Shown here: in pieces, positions 46,317 to 58,103 of the stretch
Layout of the letters: every line of letters starts with the position of its first letter
How positions within the stretch are numbered: position 1 is the stretch's first letter
NCBI RefSeq assembly: GCF_013466985.1
Contig: NZ_CP059164.1
Coordinates: 1,063,001-1,127,000 of the forward strand
Length of the DNA: 64,000 nt
Source: Nocardioides ungokensis
Lineage (GTDB): Bacteria > Actinomycetota > Actinomycetes > Propionibacteriales > Nocardioidaceae
Direction: 5' to 3'
The notes under the pieces: generated by a model
Database searches by the model: none
What the model was told of the DNA's origin: nothing
Seen by the model: only the letters and a program-made list of their open reading frames with translations
Program-made: the position numbers and the translations under genes

Positions 46317-46368
46317 GTGCCCTCCTGGTGGTTCGCGCCTCTTCCTGGGCGAGGCCGGGTGGCCGGTG

Positions 46369-46425
46369 CCCGGTCGGGACGCTAGTCAGGTCGCGTGAAG
46401 CGAACGTGAAGGCGTCCCGACCGGG
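46369..46425. terminator. 14-bp perfect inverted repeat after the USP-like gene
   Basis: CCCGGTCGGGACGC at 46369-46382 pairs with GCGTCCCGACCGGG at 46412-46425 around a 29-base loop. It abuts the stop of the - strand USP-like gene (46426) and precedes the PAP2 start. The likely role is a terminator with a large loop; a protein-binding site is also possible. Confidence 0.5.
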
Positions 46426-46861
46426 TCAGCCGGCCGGGTCGGGCCGGACGACCGTCACCGGGAGGTTGAAGTGCTTGAGCCGGTGCGGCAGGTCCTGGTG
46501 GAGCCAGGTGGAGACGTGGTGCCCGGGGATCGCGAGCATGATCTCGTCGACGGGCTCGTTGTAGATGGTCTCCTCGATGGCGTCCATCGGGTCGTGCCGC
46601 ACCGACACGGAGCCGACCACCGGCCCGCCGGCAGCCTGCTCGAGCTGCGGCAGCGCCGCTCGCAGGGTCTGCTCGGCCTCCGCGGCCCTGTCGTGCCGCT
46701 CCGGGTGCAGCAGGTGCACCTCGGCGGGGCGGGGTTGAGGACGGTGAGGCGGAACTGGACGTCCCCGGTCTCCGCCGGTGCCGGATGGCCTCGCGCAGCT
46801 CGGGCGTGGGCTCGGCGTGGTCGGTCACGACCAGGATGCGCAGGGGGCGCTCCTCCGGCAT
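46426..46861 (-). CDS. USP-like protein, two frameshifts
   Basis: About 145 residues. It begins MPEERPLRILVVTDHAEPTP, continues in a second frame (AETGDVQFRLTVLNPAP) and ends EVHLLHPERHDRAAEAEQTL, then VDEIMLAIPGHHVSTWLHQD and NLPVTVVRPDPAG. The fold is USP-like, with the first-strand Asp (VTDHA) but no glycine-rich ATP motif, so it may not bind ATP. Breaks lie near 46783 and 46730. Function unknown, probably stress related. Confidence 0.65.
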
Positions 46862-46892
46862 GGCGGTCTCCTTCTCGGCGTCCCGGACCCGG

Positions 46893-47684
<792 letters not shown>

Positions 47685-47757
47685 GCCACCATGCTGGCGG
47701 CGAGTCCTGACAACGACCTGACCGCCCTCCTGTCTGTGAGCCGTGTCACACCGTCGG

Positions 47758-49033
47758 TCAGTGTTCACCCGGATCCGGCTCGGCCGCGGGGACCAGGAAC
47801 GTGAAACGGGTTCCCGACGAATCGCTCGAAAGCAGGAGTCGACCGTCTGGGAGGCCGCAAGGGTCCGCGCCATCACCAGACCGAGCTGGCCCGCGGCCGC
47901 ATCCGAGCCGGCCAGACCACCTCCGCCGAGCCGCGGTCGGCCACGTCGATGGCCACGGCACCGCCGCTCTCGCGCGCTGTCAGGGTCACGGTTCCCTCCC
48001 CGTGCCGGTAGGCGTTGTCGATGAGGACCTGGAGCACCTGGCGTACGGCGACCCGGGACGCCGATGCCGGCGGCGGTTGTCGACGACCACTCGCAGCGGC
48101 CGATCCGCCGTTGCGAAGGTGCCACGCCATTGCGTGGCGCAATCGGCGAGCAGCTGCTCGACGTCGAAGTCGGTCGCCGGGCCGTGTGGCTCCCGAGCCA
48201 GCGCCAAGACGTCATCGATCGTCTGGGACAGGTGGTCTGCCGTCTCGAGCGCGTCCCGGGCAGCTGCCCAGCCCGGCCTCGGTCCCGGTCAGCCCGGCCT
48301 CGAGCTCCAGCCGGAGACGGGTGAGCGGCGTCGCAGCTGGTGCGAGGCGTGGGCAGCGAACGCCCGCTCACGTTTCGATCTGCTCTGACAACCGTGTGGC
48401 CGTGGCGGCCAGGGCGTCGCCGGTCCGGTCGATCTCGGGCACTCCGCTCGCGGGCGGCCTCACCGAGAAGTCGCCGGCACCCAGCTCGGACGCGGCATCG
48501 GCCAGCGACCGCAGCGGTCCGGCCAGGCGGCGCGCCTGCCAAGCGGCGAACCCTCCCGCGAGGAGCAGTGCCGCCACGATGAGCGCCCCGAGTGCGAGCA
48601 GCTCCTCGGCCACGGTCGAGCGGACCGTCGACCGGCTCGATGACGCGCGCACGATGCCGATGACGCGCTCACCGACGCTGACCGGGACCGCCTCGATCAG
48701 CAGGCCGTCGGTGCTGCCGTCGGCCACCCCTCCCGTTGCCGACGCGGCCAGCACGTCCGGTTCCAGCGACGCCGGGCCGCTGCCCGACACTCGTCGTCCG
48801 GTCAGGCTGTAGAGGCCGACCCGGATCGGCTGCGAGGCCCGCGGCAGCTCGACCGGGTCGCCGGTGCGGTAGCTGGGGGAGACCGTGACAGCGGCCCGGA
48901 GGGCGGCGCGCTCGAGCTCCCCACGCTCCTCGCTCACGGCGCTGCGCTGGATGGCATAGGCCAGCGGCAGGCCGAGGATGAGCACCGCCAGCACCACCGC
49001 CGACAGGGCCACGGTCAGGATCCGGCGCCGCAC
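47758..49033 (-). CDS. Sensor histidine kinase, heavily frameshifted
   Basis: The N-terminal half is clean: TM1 [20 protein letters not shown], an outer sensor domain of about 110 residues, TM2 [20 protein letters not shown] and HAMP. The kinase core is spread over three frames with about six breaks: H-box [20 protein letters not shown], then [18 protein letters not shown]-box [12 protein letters not shown], then [17 protein letters not shown] and [17 protein letters not shown]. Only about 16 codons separate the G1-like DRGS from GLVMAR, fewer than usual, so the ATP lid may truly be damaged. Divergent from the ABC operon whose last gene is a response regulator, its probable partner. Confidence 0.7.
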
Positions 49034-49074
49034 ATCGTCACCCTCTCACCGACACAGGGGGCTCGCCGAGTGTT

Positions 49075-49118
49075 CTTGCCGAACGCTTGCCTGACGCTGG
49101 CCGCCGGCTGGCACCGCG
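49075..49118 (+). promoter_or_regulatory. Four tandem direct repeats, 11-bp period (OmpR/PhoB-type operator candidate)
   Basis: CTTGCC at 49075 and 49086, CTGGCC at 49097 and CTGGCA at 49108 are spaced exactly 11 bp: seven-base units with four-base spacers, as in PHO boxes. The array fills the centre of the 103-bp gap between the divergent kinase and lipoprotein genes, ending 19 bases before the lipoprotein start. The response regulator of this module (53741) is the natural candidate to bind it. Confidence 0.6.
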
Positions 49119-49136
49119 GTTCCTACGGTGGCTCGC

Positions 49137-49793
49137 ATGCGCAACGCCACCGCACTTGGAGCCGCGATCGTCTCCCTGGCCGCACTCGTCGCGGGCTGCA
49201 GCTCGAGCCCGTCGACGAGCAGTGCGCCGGGTCCCGGCACGAGCACGTCTCGCCCGGCGTCGCCCCACGCGGACCGGTCGCCCTCGCGGTCCGCCACCCC
49301 GTCGGCTCCGCACGCCACCGAGTTCAACCCGCCGGGCGACATCCCCGACAACGCAGTCTTCGTCGACCACACCGCCCCCGGCTCCCGGGTGCACTACTCG
49401 GTGCCCGAGGGCTGGGCGAGGTCGTCGTCCCGCGGCGTCACGACGTTCACCGACAAGTACAACAGCATCAGCATCGAGGTCCGGAAGCGCGCAGGTGCTC
49501 CCACTGTCGCCAGTGCCCGGAGCCAGGACGTGCCCGCGCTGAAGCGCTCGGTGCCCAGCTTCTCGGGCGGAGCTGTGACGATGGTCAGTCGGAAGCACGG
49601 ATCTGCCGTCCACATCACCTACCAGCTCGACTCGGCCCCCAACCCGGTGACGGACAAGGTCGTTCGCGATGTGGCGGAGCGCTTCGAGTTCTGGCACTCC
49701 GGCCAGGAGGCGATCCTCACCCTCACGGGTCCCGTCAACGCGGACAACGTCGACCCCTGGCAGATCGTCAGCGACTCCCTGCAGTGGAGGTGA
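49137..49793 (+). CDS. Lipoprotein, first gene of the ABC-transporter operon
   Basis: A 218-residue lipoprotein. The lipobox is LAALVAGC at residue 21; a long Ser/Pro/Thr linker follows (to about residue 60), then a compact domain (VHYSVPEGWARSSSRGVTTF, AVHITYQLDSAPNPVTDK, RFEFWHSGQEAILTLTGPV). The fold looks like the PsbP/LpqN-type lipoprotein domain. Its place ahead of the ABC genes suggests a substrate-binding or sensing subunit. ATG 49137 is the likely start. No specific family recognised. Confidence 0.75.
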   Translation: MRNATALGAAIVSLAALVAGCSSSPSTSSAPGPGTSTSRPASPHADRSPSRSATPSAPHATEFNPPGDIPDNAVFVDHTAPGSRVHYSVPEGWARSSSRGVTTFTDKYNSISIEVRKRAGAPTVASARSQDVPALKRSVPSFSGGAVTMVSRKHGSAVHITYQLDSAPNPVTDKVVRDVAERFEFWHSGQEAILTLTGPVNADNVDPWQIVSDSLQWR

Positions 49794-50452
49794 CTCGGAC
49801 CGTGTCACTGCGAGCGGACAACATCTACCGCTTCTACCGGGCGGGGGACGAGGAGACGCTGGCCGTGCAGGGTGTCTCCCTGGAGGTCACGTCCGGGGAG
49901 GTCGTGGTCGTGTCAGGTCCGTCCGGGTCCGGGAAGTCGACACTGCTGGCCTGCCTCGCCGGCACCGACGAGCCTTCGGGGGGAACCGTCTGGGTTGACG
50001 GCAGCCGGATGAGCGGGCGGAGCGAGGCGGCCCGCTCGGCCCTGCGGGCCCGACACATCGGCACCATGGCCCAGTCCGGGAACCTGATGCCCCACCTGAC
50101 ACTGAGGGACAACCTCCGCCTGGTCCGCCGGATCGGCGGCGGCAAGGGCCGCGTCGACGAGCTGCTCGAGGACCTCGGGATAGCCGACCGCGCGAAGGCG
50201 TGGCCGCAGCAGCTCTCGGGGGGAGAGCTGGCCCGCGCGTCGCTGGCCGTCGCCCTGGTCAACGGGCCGGGAGTCCTGCTGGCGGACGAACCGACCGGGG
50301 AGCTCGACGAGGCGACCGAAGCGCGGCTGCTTGAGCTGATCCGGACGCGTGCCGAGGCCGGTTGCGCCATCCTGGTCGCCAGCCACAGTCGCGCCGTACG
50401 CCGTGCCGCGGATCGGGTCCTGCAGCTCGAGGACGGCCGGCTCGTGGCATGA
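49790..50452 (+). CDS. ABC transporter ATP-binding protein (LolD/MacB type)
   Basis: About 220 residues. Walker A GPSGSGKSTLL, Q-loop GTMAQSGNLMP, signature LSGGELARASLAVAL, Walker B GVLLADEPTGELDE and H-loop VASHSRAVRRAA are present. It belongs to the type VII (MacB-like) ATPases that serve FtsX-type permeases. The start is GTG 49790, overlapping the lipoprotein stop (GTGA); GTG 49802 with GGAGG upstream is an alternative. It overlaps the next ATPase by ATGA. Confidence 0.9.
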   Translation: MTRTVSLRADNIYRFYRAGDEETLAVQGVSLEVTSGEVVVVSGPSGSGKSTLLACLAGTDEPSGGTVWVDGSRMSGRSEAARSALRARHIGTMAQSGNLMPHLTLRDNLRLVRRIGGGKGRVDELLEDLGIADRAKAWPQQLSGGELARASLAVALVNGPGVLLADEPTGELDEATEARLLELIRTRAEAGCAILVASHSRAVRRAADRVLQLEDGRLVA

Positions 50453-51111
50453 GTGACACCCTCGTCGTCTGTGACGACGCCGGCCGCACCTTCGGGCGCG
50501 GCAGCCTGGCCGTGGTCGCCGTGCACTCCGTCTCGTGCTCGGTCGGCGCATGCAGCCGGGTCGCGCTGGTGGGGCCGTCCGGCTCCGGCAAGTCCACCCT
50601 GCTCCAGATGATGGCGGGTCTCGACGCCCCCACGTCGGGATCGGTCACCTGGCCGGCCTGGGAGTCGGGTCCGTTCCAGGATCCCACCCGCGCCGGCATG
50701 GTCTTCCAGGGCCTCAGCCTCATCCCGTCGCTGTCGGCGGCCGAGAACGTGGCTTTCCCGTTGATCCTGCAGGGGGTTGTCCACGAGGAGGCGATGGCGC
50801 AGGCGATCGAGTCCCTCGACCGGCTCGGCATCGCATCGTTGGCGGACAAGGTCCCCGATGAGCTCTCCGGGGGCCAGTCGCAGCGGGTGGCGGTGGCCCG
50901 GGTCGTCACCACCGGACCGCAGCTGATCTTTGCCGACGAGCCCACCGGCCAGCTGGACCGCGCCTCGGGTGAACGAGTGATCGACGTCCTGCTGGAGGCG
51001 GCCGACCACCTCGGCGCCGGGCTGGTGCTTTCGACGCACGACACGGAGGTGGCGAGCCGGATGAAGGAGACCTGGCGGATGCGCGACGGAGAGCTGGTGG
51101 GGACGTCATGA
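50449..51111 (+). CDS. Second ABC transporter ATP-binding protein (LolD/MacB type)
   Basis: A 220-residue ATPase. Walker A GPSGSGKSTLLQMMAG, Q-loop GMVFQGLSLIPSLSAAENVA, signature LSGGQSQRVAVARVV, Walker B QLIFADEPTGQLDR and H-loop LSTHDTEVA are all present. It is clearly different in sequence from the first ATPase, which suggests a heterodimer of nucleotide-binding subunits on one large permease. Start and stop overlap both neighbours by ATGA. Confidence 0.9.
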   Translation: MSDTLVVCDDAGRTFGRGSLAVVAVHSVSCSVGACSRVALVGPSGSGKSTLLQMMAGLDAPTSGSVTWPAWESGPFQDPTRAGMVFQGLSLIPSLSAAENVAFPLILQGVVHEEAMAQAIESLDRLGIASLADKVPDELSGGQSQRVAVARVVTTGPQLIFADEPTGQLDRASGERVIDVLLEAADHLGAGLVLSTHDTEVASRMKETWRMRDGELVGTS

Positions 51112-53731
51112 TCCTGCTCTGGGTTCGCGGACTTGTGCGCAGGAGCCCCCTGCGCCTACTGGCGGCCGCCGGCGGTATCGCGATCGCGGTCGCTCTCGTT
51201 GCCGGACTCGGCGGTTTCCTGGTCACCTCGGAGGCCACCATGACGAAGCGCGCGGCCGCTCAGGTCGCCGTCGACTGGCAGGTGCAGGTCGCCCCGCACC
51301 GCAACGCCGCCGCGGTGCTGAGGGCCGTCAGGGCGGCCCCGGGCACCGTTGCCGCACTGCCGGTGGGCTTCGCCGACTCTTCCGGCCTGCGGGCCACCGC
51401 TGGAGGCACCACCCAGGACACCGGCGCCGCGAAGGTCCTGGGACTGCCCGCGGGGTACGCCGACAGCTTCCCGCTCGCGCTGCGGCTCCTGACAGGCAGC
51501 GCGCACGGCGTCCTGGTCGCCCAGCAGACAGCTGCGAATCTCCACGTGGCCCCCGGCGACCGAGTCCAGATCAGACGGGTGGGCCTGCCTCCGTACAGGG
51601 TCACCGTGGCGGGCGTGGTCGAGCTGCCACAGGCCGACTCGCTCTTCCAGATGGTGGGCGCACCGAGCCAGTCACAGCCGGTCGCGCCGCCCGACAACGT
51701 GGTGCTGCTGCCGGCCGGCCGCTTCCGCAGCGAGTACGCCGCACTCGCCCGCACGCGCCCGGACCAGGTGTCGACGCAGATCCACGCGGCGCGCGACCAT
51801 TCCGGGCTGCCGAGTGACCCCTCCTCGGCCTTCGTCGCCGAGACCGGCGCGGCCAACAACCTGGGGGTGCGCACCAGCGGTGCAGCCGTGGTCGGGAACA
51901 ACCTCGGCGCCTCCCTGGACGCTGCTCGCGAGGACGCGAGCTACTCGCGAATCCTGTTCCTCTTCCTCGGCGCTCCCGGCGCGCTGCTGGCAATGGCGTT
52001 GACCGCCGCTGTCACCCGGGCCGGCGCCCCACGGCGCCGCAGGGAGCAGGCGCTCCTGCGTGCACGGGGGAGCACGCCGGCCCAGCTGATCCGGCTGGTC
52101 CTCGTCGAGGCCGCGGTGGTGGGCGTGGCCGGGGCTGTGATCGGGCTGGCCGCCGCGGCGGCGACCGGTGCCGCCTCGTCGTGGCCGTGGGACGTGGCGG
52201 CCGCAGTCACCGGCCTGGTCATCGCGGGGCTGGTGGTCGCCGTACCGGCGATCCGTGACCTGCGGGCGGTTGCGGCGGGCCAGGCGGCGCGAGAGGGGCG
52301 GGACAGCAGGCCGGTCTGGCTGCGGTTCGGGCTGGACCTCGCCCTGATCGCCGTCGGCCTGGCGATCTTCTGGGCCTCGGGCCGCAACAAGTACACGCTC
52401 GTGCTGGCGCCGGAGGGTGTGCCGACGATCTCGGTCAGCTACTGGGCGTTCCTCGCCCCGGCCTCGCCTGGATCGGGTGTGGCCTGCTCTGCTGGCGGGT
52501 CGCCGACACCCTTTTGGTGCGCGGTCGGGGGCTCGTCGCCCTCGCGGCCCGGCCGGTGGTGGGACCGCTGGCACGAACGGTCGCCTCCATGCTGATGCGG
52601 CAGCGCAGCCTCGTGTCGCAGTCGGCCGTCCTGCTCGCGCTCGCGATCGCGTTCGCCGTCTCCACCGCCACCTTCAACACCACCTACCGCCAGCAGGCCG
52701 AGGTCGACGCACAGCTCACCAACGGCGCGGACGTCACCGTCACGGAGTCCCAGGGATCCGGCACCGGCCCGGCGTACGCCTCGAGGCTGGCGAGTGTCCG
52801 CGGGGTCAAGGCCGTCGAGCCGTTGCAGCACCGGTTCGCCTACGTCGGCAACGACCTTCAGGACCTCTACGGGATCGACCCCGGCACCCTGGGCCGCGCC
52901 ACGACGCTCCAGGACGCCTACTTCCAGGGGGCCTCCGCGGCCCAGTCGATGGCCCGGCTGGCGTCGCGACCAGATGCGGTGCTCGTCAGTGCGGAGACGG
53001 TGAACGACTTCCAGCTCAACCCGGGTGACTTGATACGGCTCCGGCTCCAGGACGCGAGGACGCACACCTACCAGTCCGTGACGTTCCACTACGTCGGGAT
53101 CGTCAACGAGTTCCCGACCGCACCCAAGGACAGCTTCCTCGTCGCCAACGCGTCGTACGTCGCCAGGCAGACGGGCAGCGACGCCGTGGGGACGTTCCTC
53201 GTGAACACCGGCGGGACCAACGTGCCCTCGGTGGCCGACGCGGTGCGGCGCGTCGTCGGAACCTCCGGCAGCATCGGGACCATCAATGACGCACGGGGGC
53301 TCGTGGGGTCGAGCCTGACCTCGGTCGACCTCTCGAGCCTCACGCGCCTCGAGCTGGCCTTCGCCCTGGTGATCGCCGCGGCCGCGGGTGGCCTCGTGAT
53401 CGGGCTGGGGATGGCCGAGCGACGACAGGCGACAGCGGTGGCCACCGCCCTGGGCGCGAGCCGACGCCAGGTCCGTCGGTTCGGCGCGGCCGAGCCGGCC
53501 TTCGTCCTGCTCGTCGGGGTCGGGTGCGGGCTCGCCACGGGGTGGGGCTTGTCGTACCTGCTCGTGAAGGTGCTGACCGGCGTCTTCGACCCGCCGCCCT
53601 CGTCGCTCGCTGCACCCTGGGGATACCTCACCTTCTTGGTCGCGTGCACGGTTCTGGCGGTGGGCGTCACCGCCGTTCTCGTGATCGACCTGACCAGGCG
53701 GCAGGCTCGGACCCTGCTGCGATCCATCTAG
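51108..53731 (+). CDS. Large FtsX-type ABC permease, one frameshift
   Basis: About 874 residues. TM1 (LLAAAGGIAIAVALVAGLGG), a MacB-like outer domain, an FtsX core (LIRLVLVEAAVVGVAGAVIG), more TMs, a second outer domain (EVDAQLTNGADVTVTESQGS) and a second FtsX core (LELAFALVIAAAAGGLVIGL) make a duplicated permease in one chain. One base is missing near 52456-52466 (before AWIGCGLLCWRVADTLLVRG). Such permeases move lipids or peptides, or transmit force, rather than import nutrients. Overlaps the preceding ATPase by ATGA. Confidence 0.85.
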
Positions 53732-53740
53732 GCTCAGGGC

Positions 53741-54460
53741 GTGGCCGAGCTGCTGGTCGTCGAGGACGAGGAGAAGATCGGTGCGCTGCTGGTCTCCGCG
53801 CTCGAGGCCAACGGGTACCGCGTCACCTGGTGCCGCGACGGCCGCGGCGCGCTGACTGCCGCCCGCGGCCACGCCTTCGAGCTGGTGCTGCTCGACCTGG
53901 GACTCCCCGACATCGACGGCATCGACGTCTGCCGGTTGCTCAGCAGGCAGCAGCCCCTGTGCGTGGTGGTCGTCCTGACCGCGCGCCGGGAGGAGATGGA
54001 CGTGATCGAGGGTCTGGAGTCGGGGGCCGACGACTACCTCACCAAGCCGTTCCGGATGACCGAGCTGCTGGCGCGCATCCGCGCCCACCTGCGTCGCGCC
54101 GCCGCGGGCGCGTTGGTCTCCGAGGCCTTCACGAGCGGCGACCTGAGCCTCGACCCCGCTGCCCGCCGTTGCCTCGTCGGTGGCGAGGAGGTCCCGCTGC
54201 GGCCGAAGGAGTTCGACCTGCTGGCACGCCTGGCCGCCGACGCCGGCCGCGCGGTGACGCGTGAAGCGCTGATGGACGACGTCTGGGACCGCAACTGGAC
54301 CGGGTCGACCAAGACCCTGGACGTCCACGTGGCGGCGCTGCGCCGCCGGCTGGCCGTGGCGGCGGAGCGCCGTGACCCGCCGGCGAGGTTGCCGACGATC
54401 ACCACCCTGCGCACCCACGGCTACCGCCTCGAGGTGGAGACAGGTCCGCCCGATGCGTGA
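53741..54460 (+). CDS. OmpR/PhoB-family response regulator of the ABC module
   Basis: A 239-residue regulator. Receiver: VVEDEEKIGALLVSALEANG, phospho-Asp in LVLLDLGLPDIDG, Lys in DYLTKPF. Winged helix: VPLRPKEFDLLARLAADAGR to TTLRTHGYRLEVE. The start is GTG 53741, 9 bases after the permease stop, so it is the last gene of the lipoprotein-ATPase-ATPase-permease operon. Its kinase is probably the divergent gene at 47758-49033, and its operator the 11-bp repeat array between them. Confidence 0.9.
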   Translation: MAELLVVEDEEKIGALLVSALEANGYRVTWCRDGRGALTAARGHAFELVLLDLGLPDIDGIDVCRLLSRQQPLCVVVVLTARREEMDVIEGLESGADDYLTKPFRMTELLARIRAHLRRAAAGALVSEAFTSGDLSLDPAARRCLVGGEEVPLRPKEFDLLARLAADAGRAVTREALMDDVWDRNWTGSTKTLDVHVAALRRRLAVAAERRDPPARLPTITTLRTHGYRLEVETGPPDA

Positions 54461-54487
54461 CCAGTGGTGGGTGGCAGGGTGGCAGGG

Positions 54488-56455
<1,968 letters not shown>

Positions 56456-56523
56456 CACAAGACCCTTTGACCGGGGGCTACCGGGCGGTACGTTCGGCAT
56501 CACCCTCGAGTGAAGGACGTCAC

Positions 56524-58103
56524 ATGCCTGCGGAGAGCTACGACTACGTGATCGTCGGTGCCGGGAGCGCGGGTGCGGTGCTCGCGGCCCGGCTGAGCGA
56601 GGACCCCGGACGAGGGTGCTGCTGCTCGAGGCCGGCGGCGAGGCCGACGCCGACGAGGTGATGATCCCGGCGGCGTTCCCGAGCCTGTTCAAGACCCGCT
56701 GGGACTGGAACTACACGACCACCGAGCAGAAGCAGCTGCACAACCGCCGCGCCTACTGGCCGCGGATGAAGGCCCTCGGCGGCTGCTCCTCGATGAACGC
56801 GATGATCTACATCCGGGGCAACCGCGCCGACTACGACTCCTGGCGCGACCAGTACGGCGCGGCCGGCTGGAGCTACGACGACTGCCTGCCCTACTTCAGG
56901 AAGGCCGAGGACAACGCCCGGCTCGGCGGCCCGTTCCACGGCCAGGGCGGTCCGCTGCACGTCGAGGACCGGCGCTACACCCACGACCTCAGCCACGCCT
57001 TCGTCGACAGCGCGGTCAGCGCCGGGCTGAAGCCGACCGACGACTTCAACGGAGCCGAGCAGGAGGGGGCCGGCCTCTACCAGGTGACCTGCAAGGGCGG
57101 GCGCCGCTGGTCGACCAACGAGGCCTACCTCAAGCCTGCCCGGGACCGGGCCAACCTCACCGTGGCCACCGGGGCGCTCGCCTGCCGGGTCGAGCTCGAG
57201 GGGGAGCGGGCCACCGGGCTCACGTTCCGGCAGGCCGGCGCCGAGCACACGGTGCGTGCCACCCGCGAGGTGCTGCTCTGCGGCGGTGCGATCAACAGCC
57301 CCCAGCTGCTGATGCTCTCGGGCATCGGTCCGGGCAACCACCTCGCCGAGGTCGGGATCGAGACCAGGGCCGACGTGCCGGGAGTGGGCGCCAACCTCCA
57401 GGACCACCCGGTCGTGCCGCTGCTCTGGTACACCCGCGGCATCACCGACCTGGCCCAGCTCAACAACCTGCGCAACTTCGCCCGCTGGAAGGCTCGCGGC
57501 ACCGGGCCGCTCGCATCGAACGTGGGTGAGTCCGGTGCGTTCTTCTCCAGCCGGGACGGGCTCGCCGCCCCCGACATCCAGATCCACGCGGCCCCGTCCG
57601 GCTTCTACGACAACGGCCTCCACGAGCCGACCAGCCGGATGTTCACCGCCGCACCCACGCTGGTGTCGGTCGCCAGCCGCGGCTCGGTGCGGCTCCGGTC
57701 CGCCGACCCGACCTGGCACCCCGCCATCGACGCGGCCTACCTCGAGGACCAGACCGATCTCGACGCGCTGCTGGCGGGTGCGCGGCGTACGTGGGAGATG
57801 TGCACGCAGGGCGCGGTCAGCCGCTACCTCGACCGGCCGTGGAACCTGCCCGACAACCCGTCGGACGAGCAGCTCGTCGAGCACGTCCGGACCTGGGCCC
57901 AGACGCTCTACCACCCGGTCGCCACCTGTGCGATGGGCTCGGGGGAGGACGCCGTCGTCGACGCCTCGCTCCGGGTCCGGGGCGTGGACGGCCTGCGGGT
58001 CGTCGACGCCTCCGTGATGCCGGCGGTGCCGCGCGGCAACACCAACGCCCCCACCATCATGCTCGCCGAGAAGGCGGCCGACGAGATCAGGATGTCGCGA
58101 TGA
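56524..58103 (+). CDS. GMC family FAD oxidoreductase (choline/alcohol dehydrogenase type), one frameshift
   Basis: About 526 residues. FAD-binding start YDYVIVGAGSAGAVLAARLS, GMC signature 1 MKALGGCSSMNAMIYIRGN, signature 2 GAINSPQLLMLSGIGP, and the active-site His region YHPVATCAMGSGEDAVVD. It oxidises primary alcohols, with choline as one option. The frame shifts near 56598-56615 (before VLLLEAGGEADADE). It overlaps the aldehyde dehydrogenase by ATGA, so the pair should turn an alcohol into an acid. The substrate is not defined by sequence. Confidence 0.85.

Noticed and set aside
53089..53727. A - strand 212-codon frame under the permease
   Set aside because: Antisense shadow, Arg/Thr/Ser-rich, with no start signal.
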